Assembly (NCBI RefSeq): GCF_017643475.1
Contig: NZ_JAEPNI010000004.1
Location: 62,001-126,000, forward strand
DNA: 64,000 nt
Source: Maricaulis sp.
GTDB lineage: Bacteria > Pseudomonadota > Alphaproteobacteria > Caulobacterales > Maricaulaceae
Direction: 5' to 3'
A program made the position numbers and the translations under genes. Position 1 is the stretch's first letter. Each line of letters begins with the position of its first letter. A model generated the notes under the pieces. It saw nothing but the letters and a program-made list of their open reading frames with translations. It ran no database searches and was not told where the DNA came from. Positions 1 through 8,768 of this stretch are shown here, piece after piece.

Positions 1-443
1 GTGTTGTCATCATGACTGACGCCGACGTCGATGGAGCTCATATCGCAGCGTTGCTGATCACCTTCTTCTATCGCTCCATGCCGGAGCTGATCCATTCCGG
101 CCGCCTCTTCCTGGCGCAACCGCCGCTCTATCGCGTAACCCAGGGCTCGACGACGTTTTATGCGAGGGACGACGCCCACAAGGACCAGATCATCGCCGAG
201 GAATTCAAGGGCAGTTCCAAGGTCGATATCGGACGCTTCAAGGGTCTTGGCGAGATGACCCCGTCACAGCTGAAACAGACCACGATGGATCCCAATGTGC
301 GCACCATGGCACGGGTCGTGATCGACGAGGAAAACCTCCCGACACTGGAAGGCCTGGTCGAAACGCTGATGGGCAAGAAGCCGGAATTGCGCTTCGCATA
401 TATCCAGGAACACGCGCCGGAAATCAGTGGGTTGGATATCTAG
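1..443 (+). CDS. parE: DNA topoisomerase IV subunit B (ParE), C-terminal part
   Basis: This is the 3' end of a type IIA topoisomerase B subunit, which forms topoisomerase IV with ParC and decatenates daughter chromosomes using ATP. The frame is open from base 3, where VVI precedes MTDADVDGAHI, so the first ATG at 12 is internal and the gene begins before the window. The DADVDG block is the metal-binding TOPRIM aspartate motif, and GRFKGLGEMTPSQL is the conserved segment that follows it. The short C-terminus ending near SGLDI fits ParE. GyrB is the alternative, but its TOPRIM loop and C-terminal extension usually differ. Confidence 0.93.
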   Translation, partial: VVIMTDADVDGAHIAALLITFFYRSMPELIHSGRLFLAQPPLYRVTQGSTTFYARDDAHKDQIIAEEFKGSSKVDIGRFKGLGEMTPSQLKQTTMDPNVRTMARVVIDEENLPTLEGLVETLMGKKPELRFAYIQEHAPEISGLDI

Positions 444-699
444 CGCTGCATTGATACTGCAGGCCCGTAACAAGCTACGACACGAACACCACAAGCAGCG
501 CGGGTGGCTGGTCGCGTGCGCAATCCCGCCTGCCCGCTTAAGAATGCAACGACGGCACCGTACCGCTACAGCATCATTGCGGACCGGAAGACATTTCGCT
601 GAACTCAGCGAAGGGTAGCGAACTGAAATTGACGCTCCCCTCCTGATTGCGTTCAATGCGCGGGCACTCGCGACTCAGGGAACATCAAGAGGGTACATC

Positions 700-2136
700 A
701 TGACATCTAACTTTCTGAAGGCATCGGTGGGTCTCGCCGCCGTGTTCTGCCTTGCTGCATGCAGCGATGGCGGATCTGCGAGCTCCGGCTCGGGCGGGAC
801 AGATACTGCGGATGACGGAGAGGTTGTTCGCATCAACCTCGATCCGTATCCGTCCACCTATCAACCGATGTCCAGCGGCACGACACTGATCCAGAACGCC
901 ACGATCTTCGATGGTCTGGGTGGCCAGGTTGACGACGGAGATGTCCTGATTGAAGACGGCCTCATCGCCGCGGTTGGACAAGATCTCGATGTGCCGGATG
1001 GCGCAACCGTAATCGACGCAGCCGGACGATATGTAACGCCGGGTGTGATCGACATCCACTCGCACCTTGGTGTCTACCCCTCTCCGGGCGTTGGCGCCCA
1101 TTCCGACGGCAATGAAGCGACCCAGCCGGTCACCGCGGAAGTCTGGGCTGAGCATTCCGTCTGGCCGCAGGATCCTGGATTTGAAGCCGCCCTCGCGGGT
1201 GGTGTCACCACGCTGCATGTCCTGCCAGGCTCCGCCAACCTCTTCGGTGGTCGCGGCGTGACCTTGCGCAATGTCTCCGGCCGCACTGTCCAGGAAATGA
1301 AATTCCCTGACGCGCCCTACACGCTGAAAATGGCCTGCGGTGAGAATCCATCGCGCGTCTATGGCAATCGCGGCTCCTCGCCAGCGACCGATATGGGCAA
1401 CATGGCCGGTTATCGCGCAGCGTGGCAGCGCGCTTCCGACTATCGCGATGACTGGCAGGAATACTGGGATGCTGCGGAAGCGGGCGAAGACGCCTCACCA
1501 CCGCGTCGCGATCTGGAACTGGACACGATGATGGGTGTCCTGGAAGGCGAAGTCCTGGTGCAGATGCACTGTTATCGCGCCGACCAGATGGCTCAGATCA
1601 TGGATCTGGCCCGTGAGTTCGACTACCAGGTCACGACCTTCCACCACGCGGTCGAGGCCTACAAGATCCCGGATCTCCTGGCCGAAAACGGCGCCTGTGT
1701 TGCCGTTTGGGCAGACTGGGGTGGTTTCAAGATGGAAGCCTATGACAGCATTCGCGAGAACCTCGCCCTGTCCCATGCCAATGGTGCCTGCGCCATGATC
1801 CATTCCGACAGTTCCGGCGGCATCCAGCGCCTGAACCAGGAAATCGCGAAGGCCCTGGCCGATGGCCGCCGTGCCGGCATCGAGATCTCCGAAGCGGAAG
1901 CCTGGACCTGGGTCGCCAATAACCCGGCAACAGCGCTGGGCATTGCCGATCAGACCGGTTCCCTGCAGCCGGGCCTGCGTGGTGATGTCGTTCTCTGGTC
2001 AGGAAACCCGTTCAGCGTCTATACGCGCGCTGACCAGGTCTGGATCGACGGGGCGATGGCCTATAACCGCTCCGAGGAAAACACCCAACCGGTTCGGGAC
2101 TTCATGCTCGGCCAGCCTGGTGAAGGAGACCAGTAA
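700..2136 (+). CDS. secreted amidohydrolase, predicted lipoprotein
   Basis: A 478-residue amidohydrolase-superfamily protein (imidazolonepropionase/dihydroorotase-like metal hydrolases acting on C-N bonds); the substrate is unknown. The N-terminus has a signal peptide ending in a lipobox (LAAC, Cys near 21) followed by a Gly/Ser-rich linker, so lipid anchoring in the envelope is likely. The HxH metal motif is present (VIDIHSHLG, about residue 120), with further histidines in QMHCY and TFHHAV and a late MIHSDSSGG that can supply the last ligand. The C-terminal GDVVLWSGNPF is typical of the family's composite beta-sandwich. A GAGGG Shine-Dalgarno sequence precedes ATG 700. It overlaps the next, homologous gene by one base (TAATG), so the two are probably co-translated. 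Confidence 0.85.
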   Translation: MTSNFLKASVGLAAVFCLAACSDGGSASSGSGGTDTADDGEVVRINLDPYPSTYQPMSSGTTLIQNATIFDGLGGQVDDGDVLIEDGLIAAVGQDLDVPDGATVIDAAGRYVTPGVIDIHSHLGVYPSPGVGAHSDGNEATQPVTAEVWAEHSVWPQDPGFEAALAGGVTTLHVLPGSANLFGGRGVTLRNVSGRTVQEMKFPDAPYTLKMACGENPSRVYGNRGSSPATDMGNMAGYRAAWQRASDYRDDWQEYWDAAEAGEDASPPRRDLELDTMMGVLEGEVLVQMHCYRADQMAQIMDLAREFDYQVTTFHHAVEAYKIPDLLAENGACVAVWADWGGFKMEAYDSIRENLALSHANGACAMIHSDSSGGIQRLNQEIAKALADGRRAGIEISEAEAWTWVANNPATALGIADQTGSLQPGLRGDVVLWSGNPFSVYTRADQVWIDGAMAYNRSEENTQPVRDFMLGQPGEGDQ

Positions 2137-3407
2137 TGAAACGACTTCTTTCTGCTCTCGCCGTTACGGCGCTGACGGCAACGTCTGCCCTGGCCCAGAC
2201 CTATGCGGTCACCAATGGACGTGTCGTCACCAATACCGATGCCGGTATTATTGAAGGCGGTACCGTTGTCATCCGCGATGGCGATATCCTCGCCATCGGT
2301 GCAAATGTCACCGTCCCGGCCGGCGCAACAGTCATCGATGCGGATGGTGGCTGGGTCACCCCGGGCATTTTTGCACCCTATACGCAGCTTGGCCTGATCG
2401 AGGTGGCGCTGGAAAGCTCGACCAATGACGCCGGTGCCGGTGACAGTGAATACTCCGTCGCCCTGGATGTTGCGGACAGCTTCAACCCGGCCGGCACGCA
2501 TATTCCGTCAACGCGGATAGAGGGTGTCACCCGGGCCGCGCTCTACCCGTCCACAGGGTTCAACCTCTTTGGCGGTCACGGCGCTCTTGTCTCGATGTCC
2601 GGTGCAGCCGACAGCCTCTTTGAGACCGGCAGCTTCGTCTATGCAGATCTTTCCCAAAGCGGCGCCGGCACCGCGGGTGGATCACGTTCTGCGGCATGGA
2701 CCTTCCTGGAAGCAGCCTTTGGAGACGCCGCCGGTTTCATGGGACGTTTCAGTGCGCATCATCACGGTGACGCCCTTGATCGATATGATGCCGCGGCCCT
2801 GGTCCCCGTCGTTCGAGGACAATTGCCGTTAGTGATCAATGTTGATCGCGCCGCAGACATTCGCCGGGCAATCCGTTTCCGCAATGAACATCCGCCCGTC
2901 CGGATGATCATCCAGGGCGGTGCGGAAGCGTGGATGGTGGCCGATGAACTGGCCGCCGCCGGCATTCCGGTCCTGATGGACCCGATCCGTAACCTCCCGG
3001 GTTCATTCGACAGTCTCGGCTCCACCCTCGCGGCCGCTTCGCGCCTGCATGATGCCGGTGTCACGGTCGCCTATACGACGGAAACCGCGGATGGGTATTT
3101 CAATGCCCGCCTGCTCGCTCAGCATGCCGGCAATGCCGTTGCCCACGGTGTATCCTGGGATGATGCCTTCGCGGCCATCACCCTGGTTCCGGCCCAGATC
3201 TATGGAGTGGACACGCGTTATGGCGCCCTCGCCTCGGGTTACGCCGGCGATGTCGTGGTGTGGGACGGCGACCCGCTGGAAGTGATGTCGGCACCAACAC
3301 ACGTGCTGATCGATGGCCAGGAAACGGACATGGAAAGCCGGCAGACGATGCTCCGTGACCGTTACATGGATATCACGGACGAGACGCCATTTGCCTATCG
3401 GCGCTAG
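2136..3407 (+). CDS. secreted amidohydrolase-like protein, degenerate metal site
   Basis: A 423-residue paralogue of the gene before it. It has a Sec signal peptide (hydrophobic stretch ending ATSALA, cleavage near residue 21) and no lipobox. The fold signature is clear: a leading beta-sandwich (VVIRDGDILAIGANV), WVTPGI at the position where the HxH motif normally follows, and a closing GDVVVWDGDPLEV. The HxH itself is replaced by FAPYTQ, and the usual catalytic Asp region reads AYTTETADGY. It therefore probably lacks normal metal-dependent catalysis and may be a partner or scaffold for the upstream enzyme. It is translationally coupled to that gene through TAATG and is followed by a strong hairpin. 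Confidence 0.82.
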   Translation: MKRLLSALAVTALTATSALAQTYAVTNGRVVTNTDAGIIEGGTVVIRDGDILAIGANVTVPAGATVIDADGGWVTPGIFAPYTQLGLIEVALESSTNDAGAGDSEYSVALDVADSFNPAGTHIPSTRIEGVTRAALYPSTGFNLFGGHGALVSMSGAADSLFETGSFVYADLSQSGAGTAGGSRSAAWTFLEAAFGDAAGFMGRFSAHHHGDALDRYDAAALVPVVRGQLPLVINVDRAADIRRAIRFRNEHPPVRMIIQGGAEAWMVADELAAAGIPVLMDPIRNLPGSFDSLGSTLAAASRLHDAGVTVAYTTETADGYFNARLLAQHAGNAVAHGVSWDDAFAAITLVPAQIYGVDTRYGALASGYAGDVVVWDGDPLEVMSAPTHVLIDGQETDMESRQTMLRDRYMDITDETPFAYRR

Positions 3408-3464
3408 CGTTTCAGCCTTGTTGCGTTGACAGGGCGCGACTTGTCCGTATTTTGCCGCACAAAC

Positions 3465-3490
3465 GTGGCCGCGCCCTACGGCGCGGCCAC
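3465..3490 (+). terminator. GC-rich hairpin between amidohydrolase and helicase genes
   Basis: A perfect 11-bp stem (GTGGCCGCGCC with GGCGCGGCCAC) around a CTAC tetraloop. It lies 57 bases after the amidohydrolase stop and 27 bases before the helicase ATG at 3518. The downstream tract is only TCTCGTTG, so it may be a weak terminator or a leader hairpin of the helicase mRNA. It also argues against any helicase start upstream of 3518. Confidence 0.55.
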
Positions 3491-3517
3491 TCTCGTTGTA
3501 AGAGCACCAAGGACGCC

Positions 3518-4876
3518 ATGACGTTCGACGATCTCGGGCTCAGCCCGAAACTCCTCGAGGCAGTTTCTGCCGCCGGTTACACCGAGCCGACCCCGATCCA
3601 GGCCGGCGCCATTCCACATGCTATCCAGGGCAAGGACGTTCTGGGTATTGCCCAGACCGGTACTGGCAAGACGGCATCCTTCACCCTGCCGCTGATCGAA
3701 AAGCTCTCGCGTGGCCGGGCCAAGGCTCGCATGCCGCGCTCACTGATCATCACGCCGACGCGCGAACTGGCAGCCCAGGTCGCCGAAAATTTCGAGACCT
3801 ATTCAGTTGGCCAGAAACTCAACATGGCGCTGTTGATCGGTGGTGTCGCCTTTGGTCCCCAGGAAGAGATCCTGAACAAGGGCGCCGATGTCCTGATCGC
3901 GACCCCGGGGCGCCTGCTCGACCATTTCGGGCGCGGGAAACTCCTGCTGACCGGCGTGCAGATGCTCATCGTCGATGAAGCAGACCGCATGCTGGACATG
4001 GGATTCATCCCTGACCTGGAAAAGATCTTCTCGCTGACCCCGCCGCGCCGACAGACCCTGTTTTTCTCGGCGACCATGCCCAAGGAAATCCAGTCACTTG
4101 TTGACCGTTTTCTCAGGGACCCCGAGCGTGTCGAAGTTGCGCGCCCGGCAACAACCAGCGCGAATATCGAACAATTCCTCGTGCGCATTCCAACCTCCAC
4201 GCCCAAGGCCAAACGAACTGCCCTGCGCGTGTCGATGGATCGCGAGAATGTGCGCAATGGTATCATCTTCTCGAACCGCAAGCGTGATGTGGATATCGTC
4301 GCTCGCAGCCTTCAGAAACACGGTTTCTCGGCGGCGCCGATCCACGGCGATCTGGACCAGTCGGAACGCATGGCCACGCTGGCGAACTTCAAGTCCGGCG
4401 AGCTGAAATTCCTGGTCGCATCAGACGTTGCCGCACGCGGTCTCGACATTCCCGATGTCAGCCATGTGTTCAACTATGACGTCCCGCACCACGCGGATGA
4501 TTATGTCCACCGTATCGGCCGGACCGGTCGTGCTGGTCGCCAGGGAGAGTCGGTCACGATCGTCACCCCGGCAGATGACAAGTCTCTTTCAGCAGTCACC
4601 AAGCTGACCAAGAAAGAGATTCCGAATCTGGAGCTTCCGGGCCTGGAAGCAGCGCTGGAAGAGGCCGACGACCGCAAGCCGCGCCGCAATTCCAAGAGCC
4701 GCAAGAGCACGGCTGACAATAAGGAAAAGCCGAGCAAGCCTGCTGAAAAGAAGGTCGAAAAGGCCCCGGAGCAGGACAAACCGAAAGAGCGTAAACGCTC
4801 TCGTCGCGACGACAATGATCGCAATCGCACCCCGATTGTCGGTTTCGGTGATCATTTTCCGGATTTCATGCGCTAA
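3518..4876 (+). CDS. DEAD-box ATP-dependent RNA helicase, RhlE-like
   Basis: A 452-residue RNA helicase that unwinds short duplexes with ATP, probably in ribosome assembly or mRNA turnover. All core motifs are visible: Q-motif (YTEPTPIQ), Walker A (AQTGTGKT), PTRELA, DEAD (VDEADRML), SAT (FSATMP), and domain-2 motifs ending in [11 protein letters not shown]. After about residue 370 there is a Lys/Arg/Glu-rich low-complexity tail, common in RhlE-type proteins as an RNA- or partner-binding arm. ATG 3518 gives MTFDDLGLSP, the usual family start. The frame is open further upstream, but that stretch crosses the hairpin at 3465-3490 and is unlikely to be coding. Confidence 0.93.
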   Translation: MTFDDLGLSPKLLEAVSAAGYTEPTPIQAGAIPHAIQGKDVLGIAQTGTGKTASFTLPLIEKLSRGRAKARMPRSLIITPTRELAAQVAENFETYSVGQKLNMALLIGGVAFGPQEEILNKGADVLIATPGRLLDHFGRGKLLLTGVQMLIVDEADRMLDMGFIPDLEKIFSLTPPRRQTLFFSATMPKEIQSLVDRFLRDPERVEVARPATTSANIEQFLVRIPTSTPKAKRTALRVSMDRENVRNGIIFSNRKRDVDIVARSLQKHGFSAAPIHGDLDQSERMATLANFKSGELKFLVASDVAARGLDIPDVSHVFNYDVPHHADDYVHRIGRTGRAGRQGESVTIVTPADDKSLSAVTKLTKKEIPNLELPGLEAALEEADDRKPRRNSKSRKSTADNKEKPSKPAEKKVEKAPEQDKPKERKRSRRDDNDRNRTPIVGFGDHFPDFMR

Positions 4877-4937
4877 ATCACTGCGCGCCTGCAACTTATC
4901 CAATGAAATCTGCGACTGCGTGCTTCCGCGCGGAAAA

Positions 4938-4960
4938 GCTCATACCGTATGAGCGATTTT
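4938..4960 (+). terminator. possible terminator of the DEAD-box gene
   Basis: A short perfect inverted repeat, GCTCATA / TATGAGC with a CCG loop, followed directly by GATTTTT. It sits 61 bases after the helicase stop and before the diguanylate cyclase gene. The 7-bp stem is modest, so termination may be partial. Confidence 0.45.
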
Positions 4961-5035
4961 TACCCAATCTTACACTTTCTCTCCTAGCTTTCGCCGCATG
5001 AGTGATGTGCGGGCATCCTCTGGAGTAAGGAAGGA

Positions 5036-6091
5036 TTGACGGTGAACGGTCGACTTTTAGGCAATGAGGGACGGGATCACGCGCAAAAAGCGCTGAACCT
5101 CATGGAACAGTTCAATGTTCCCCCAACCCCGGAAAACTATGCAGTCTGGGTATCCTTCGCGACTGACAGCAATCCTGAGCTCTGTAATTCGATCAAGGCC
5201 CGTATCGAATCGGAGGAAGAGTTCACAGACACTGTCAGCGCTGATCTCTTCGAACAATATTTCCAGTGGAAAGCCATCCAGGACGCAATCCTCGAAAGCG
5301 GCGGCGCCATGTCCCGCGAACTTGGCGCTGTGAAACAGAGCCTTGAAGCTGCCGAGCGCGATACCGCTGCTTACGGCCAGGCCCTGGAAGGTGCATCCAC
5401 TGAACTCAAGGGTCTGCCGGATAATGACGGCATGAAGGTTCTTGTTGAATCACTCGTCTCCGCAACCGCCAAGATGCAGCGTCGCAGCCAGGATCTCGAA
5501 AAGCGCCTGCAGGAAACCTCCAACGAGGTCACCCAGCTGCGCTCGAACCTGGAAAAGGTCCGCGAGGAAGCGATGACCGATGCCCTCACCGGCATCGCCA
5601 ATCGCAAGCGTTTCGACGAGGTCCTGCGCAAGGCCCGTCGCGATTCAGACACGGCCAAGAAGCCGCTGAGCCTAGTTCTTTGTGATATCGACTTCTTCAA
5701 GCGCTTCAATGACACATGGGGTCACCAGACCGGTGATCAGATCATCCGCTTTGTTGCCGGCTGCCTGACCCGTCATTCCGCCGACAGCCATCTTGTGGCG
5801 CGTTATGGCGGTGAGGAATTTGGCATTGTGATGCAGGGAACCTCTCCGGTTGAAGCCGCTCAGGTTGCTGAAAAGATACGACGAACAGTCGAAAGCAAGA
5901 AACTCCTTCGCAAATCGACCAATGAAGACCTTGGCAATATCACCGTATCGCTGGGCATCGCCAACTACACGGGCAATGAGTCCGTTGAAGAGCTCATCGA
6001 GCGAGCCGACAGCAATCTCTACCGGTCCAAGACGGAAGGCCGAAACCGCCTGACCGAGGACCAGCCGGAAAACAACGCCAACGCGGCCTGA
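5036..6091 (+). CDS. GGDEF-domain diguanylate cyclase
   Basis: A predicted 351-residue cytosolic enzyme making cyclic di-GMP from two GTP. It has no membrane segment. The N-terminal ~170 residues are helical (a conserved PPTPENYAVWV segment, then a coiled coil around SQDLEKRLQETSNEVTQLR). The GGDEF domain follows from about 180: ALTGIANRKRFDE, then CDIDFFKRFND as metal site, then GGEEF near residue 258 as active site. The inhibitory I-site RxxD, normally five residues before GGDEF, reads ADSH here, so product inhibition through that site is probably absent. TTG 5036 follows a good GGAGTAAGGAAGG ribosome site; GTG 5042 is an alternative start. Confidence 0.9.
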   Translation: MTVNGRLLGNEGRDHAQKALNLMEQFNVPPTPENYAVWVSFATDSNPELCNSIKARIESEEEFTDTVSADLFEQYFQWKAIQDAILESGGAMSRELGAVKQSLEAAERDTAAYGQALEGASTELKGLPDNDGMKVLVESLVSATAKMQRRSQDLEKRLQETSNEVTQLRSNLEKVREEAMTDALTGIANRKRFDEVLRKARRDSDTAKKPLSLVLCDIDFFKRFNDTWGHQTGDQIIRFVAGCLTRHSADSHLVARYGGEEFGIVMQGTSPVEAAQVAEKIRRTVESKKLLRKSTNEDLGNITVSLGIANYTGNESVEELIERADSNLYRSKTEGRNRLTEDQPENNANAA

Positions 6092-6112
6092 TGCTCCTAA
6101 AAAACCGAATTG

Positions 6113-6148
6113 AAACCGCCCGTGGACTAAGCGTCTGCGGGCGGTTTT
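6113..6148 (+). terminator. terminator between convergent diguanylate cyclase and GST genes
   Basis: Inverted repeat AAACCGCCCG (6113-6122) / CGGGCGGTTT (6138-6147) with a T-run on the plus strand. It lies 21 bases after the cyclase stop and contains the stop codon of the convergent GST gene in its loop, so it may serve both directions. Confidence 0.75.
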
Positions 6149-6714
6149 GTCTGCGCGAAGGAGGGGCGTGCGGCCCAGGCGTCGTGGAGCCCCGTCAGTT
6201 TCGGATGCCCGTTCCGCCAATCACTCTCCGGGTAGCGAAAATCCAGATAGCTGACTGCGACGGCGATCGTCAGCGCGCCCATCGTGTCCAGCTCCAGTCC
6301 GCGATTGGCCTCTGCCTCCAGCACATCCAGCGTCCGGCTGATGCCCGCTTCGCGACGACCGATCCAGTAGTCGGAGTAGATTGCCTCGTCACGGACCATC
6401 TCCACACGACGGCCGACCGCGAGGTCCAGCAGCCCGCTGGCCAAAGCTTCGATGCGCTGGTCTTCCCAGTCATAACGCCAGGGATATTCCGCTTCCTCGT
6501 GCAGCATTTCGCCGATCAGAGTGCTTTCCGGATAGCCCTTGCCGTCACGGATGAGGCACGGAACCCGACCCAGCGGATTAGCCCTGAGCAGGATCTCGCT
6601 ATCCTCGAACGGATGTGCGTCAATCTCCTCGACTTTGCTCTCCAGTCCCAGCTCCCGCACCAGAACTCGACATTTTCGGGCATAGGGTGAGGTGTGCGAG
6701 ACGAGGAGTTGCAT
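6127..6714 (-). CDS. glutathione S-transferase family protein
   Basis: A 195-residue protein with an N-terminal thioredoxin-fold GST domain and a C-terminal helical domain, expected to bind glutathione in the cytoplasm; the substrate is unknown. The start MQLLVSHTSPYARKCRV matches bacterial GSTs, with Ser/Tyr/Cys in the SPYARKC segment near the glutathione site, the cis-Pro in GRVPCL, and an ES (PESTLI) contacting the glutathione gamma-glutamyl group. ATG 6714 is preferred over an upstream in-frame start that would overlap sufA. It begins 5 bases after the sufA stop, so it is probably the last gene of the suf operon. Confidence 0.85.
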   Translation of the reverse strand: MQLLVSHTSPYARKCRVLVRELGLESKVEEIDAHPFEDSEILLRANPLGRVPCLIRDGKGYPESTLIGEMLHEEAEYPWRYDWEDQRIEALASGLLDLAVGRRVEMVRDEAIYSDYWIGRREAGISRTLDVLEAEANRGLELDTMGALTIAVAVSYLDFRYPESDWRNGHPKLTGLHDAWAARPSFAQTKPPADA

Positions 6715-6719
6715 CAGGA

Positions 6720-7079
6720 CTAGGCCTCTTTCACGGGGATTATGGTGACGCTCTCGCCGCAACCACATGCGTCGGTCTGATTTGGATTGTTGAAAACAAA
6801 CTTGGAATGCAACGCCGTGGTCTCGTAATCGATCTCAGTGCCGAGGAGGAAAAGAAGCGCCTTGGATTCAAGAACGATTTCGACGCCTTTGTCCGCGACA
6901 CGTTCGTCAAGGGCTTCCGGCGCCTCGACATACTCCATCACGTATTCCATGCCCGCACAGCCGCCATTTTTCACACCGACACGCAGGAACCCCTTCTCGC
7001 GATCGGACATGATGGATTTGACACGCGCGGCTGCGGCATCGGTTAGGCTGACAGCCTTGGGACGTTCACGCAGAGTCAT
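6720..7079 (-). CDS. sufA: A-type iron-sulfur carrier protein (SufA/IscA-like)
   Basis: A 119-residue HesB/IscA-family protein that receives Fe-S clusters from the SufBCD scaffold and passes them to apoproteins. The family's three cysteine ligands are present: one in KNGGCAGMEY and two in the C-terminal CGCGES block (Cys-Gly-Cys). The length fits the family. It follows sufT by 9 bases and precedes the GST gene by 5 bases. The symbol rests on the suf context; by sequence alone it could equally be called ErpA/IscA-like. Confidence 0.9.
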   Translation of the reverse strand: MTLRERPKAVSLTDAAAARVKSIMSDREKGFLRVGVKNGGCAGMEYVMEYVEAPEALDERVADKGVEIVLESKALLFLLGTEIDYETTALHSKFVFNNPNQTDACGCGESVTIIPVKEA

Positions 7080-7088
7080 TCAAGCCTC

Positions 7089-7520
7089 CTAGAACATGTT
7101 GAGCGCGAGACGCGCTTCGTCAGACATGCGAGCGGGCGTCCATGGCGGATCGAAAGTGAGTTCGACCATCGCTTTGGCAACGCCGTCCACCTTCTCAACG
7201 GCCTCCTGCACCCAACCGGGCATCTCGCCGGCAACAGGACACCCCGGAGCCGTCAAAGACATCAAAACCTTGAGCGAGCGGTCATCTTCCAGATCCACCT
7301 TGTAGATCAGGCCCAGCTCGTAGATATCGACGGGAATCTCCGGATCGAACACCGTCTTGAGTGCTTCAACGATATCGTCCGTGATACGCGCCAGCTCATC
7401 AGCCGGGATCGCGCTGGCTTCCGCAGAGGGCAACTCGGCGGACGCTTCCGCGATGACGTCCTCTTTCGGGGCCGTACCGGACAGGTCGATCACATCTCTG
7501 GCAGTATTCTCGGTCATCAT
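7089..7520 (-). CDS. sufT: SufT family Fe-S assembly protein (DUF59/MIP18)
   Basis: A 143-residue protein of the DUF59/MIP18 family, thought to help maturation or delivery of Fe-S clusters. The first ~45 residues are a poorly conserved acidic leader. The domain proper has DPEIPVDIYELGLIY, the single conserved Cys in MSLTAPGCPV, and the closing FDPPWTPARMSDEARL typical of SufT. A GTG at 7526 is also in frame, but the AGGTG ribosome site fits ATG 7520 or 7517 better. It lies directly after sufS and before sufA. Confidence 0.9.
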   Translation of the reverse strand: MMTENTARDVIDLSGTAPKEDVIAEASAELPSAEASAIPADELARITDDIVEALKTVFDPEIPVDIYELGLIYKVDLEDDRSLKVLMSLTAPGCPVAGEMPGWVQEAVEKVDGVAKAMVELTFDPPWTPARMSDEARLALNMF

Positions 7521-7526
7521 GGTCAC

Positions 7527-8768
7527 CTAGATGAGAAACTCACGAGCCTTCTTCAAGGCCTCGACAAAGGCATCGGCTTCTTCGACGGTGTTGTACACAG
7601 CAAAACTCGCCCGGCCAGTGGAACTGACACCCATGCGCTGCATCAGCGGCTGGGCGCAATGATGGCCGGCGCGGATCGCGATCCCGTACTTGTCCACAAT
7701 TTGCGCGATATCGTGGGCGTGTGCGCCCTCAAGCGTGAAGGAGATGATCGCGCCCTTGTCCTGCGCCGTTCCGATGATCCGCAAACCATCGATATCAGCA
7801 AGGCCGGCCATGGCGCGGTCGAGCAGCGCACGTTCGTGTTCCAGGATAGCCTGGCGGTCATAACGTTCCAGCCAGCGAATGGCGGCGCCCAGGCCAATGG
7901 CATCGGCAATCGGCGGCGTACCCGCTTCGAACTTGTGCGGCACGTCAGCGAAAGTCACACGGTCCTTGTAGACGTCAGCAATCATCTCGCCGCCACCGTG
8001 ATAGGGTGGCAAACGGTCCAGCCAGTCGCCCTTGGCGTAAAACGCGCCGATACCGGACGGACCGTAGAGCTTGTGTCCGGTGAAGACGAAGAAATCGCAA
8101 TCGAGTTTCTGCACATCCACCGGCAGGTGAACAGCGGACTGGGAGCCGTCGATCATCACCGGGACATCAGCAGCGCGGGCAATGTCCATCACGCGTGCGA
8201 CATCCGTCACCGTGCCCATGACATTGGACATGTGGGTGATGGTGATCAGCGCCGTCATCGGCCCCACCAATTGCGCCAGGTGCGCATAGTCGATCGAACC
8301 GTCATCCGTGACGTCGACCCATTTCAGCTCCAGACCAATACGATCCGCCAATAAGCGCCAGGGCACGATATTGGAATGGTGCTCGGCCTCGGAGAGGATG
8401 ATCTCGTCCCCCGTTTTCAACATCTGGCCGAAACTGGCAGCCAGCAGGTTGATGGCTTCTGTCGTGCCGCGCGTGAAGACGATCTGGTTCGTGCTCGGCG
8501 CGTTGAGGAAACGACGCACATCCTCGCGTGCCGCCTCGAACGCCTCGGTGGTTTCGTTGGCAAGCGTGTGCAGGCCGCGATGCACATTGGCGTATTGCGC
8601 GCGATAAACGCCCGCCACGCTTTCGATGACAAATTCGGGTTTCTGTGCCGACGCCGCACTGTCGAGATAGACCAGCGGCTTCTCATTCACCTGGCGATGC
8701 AGGATCGGGAATTCGGCGCGAATAGCTTCGATATCGAGTGGAAGCTTGACCGGTGTCTGAGCCGTCAT
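7527..8768 (-). CDS. sufS: cysteine desulfurase SufS
   Basis: A 413-residue class II (group II) cysteine desulfurase that uses PLP to take sulfur from cysteine for cluster assembly on SufBCD. Visible signatures are YLDSAASAQKP at the N-terminus, SEAEHHSN, the PLP lysine in FTGHKLYGPSG (about residue 230), and the persulfide-forming Cys in RAGHHCAQPL (about 371). Its ATG overlaps the sufD stop in ATGA, giving tight coupling. No sufE or sufU sulfur-transfer partner is encoded within this operon. Confidence 0.95.
   Translation of the reverse strand: MTAQTPVKLPLDIEAIRAEFPILHRQVNEKPLVYLDSAASAQKPEFVIESVAGVYRAQYANVHRGLHTLANETTEAFEAAREDVRRFLNAPSTNQIVFTRGTTEAINLLAASFGQMLKTGDEIILSEAEHHSNIVPWRLLADRIGLELKWVDVTDDGSIDYAHLAQLVGPMTALITITHMSNVMGTVTDVARVMDIARAADVPVMIDGSQSAVHLPVDVQKLDCDFFVFTGHKLYGPSGIGAFYAKGDWLDRLPPYHGGGEMIADVYKDRVTFADVPHKFEAGTPPIADAIGLGAAIRWLERYDRQAILEHERALLDRAMAGLADIDGLRIIGTAQDKGAIISFTLEGAHAHDIAQIVDKYGIAIRAGHHCAQPLMQRMGVSSTGRASFAVYNTVEEADAFVEALKKAREFLI

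Noticed and set aside
7527-8768. Possible loss of the SufS catalytic Cys, since the segment SSTGRAS lacks a Cys seen in E. coli MCRAS
   Set aside because: The persulfide Cys of SufS is the one in the HHC motif, which is present here; the MCRAS Cys is not catalytic.
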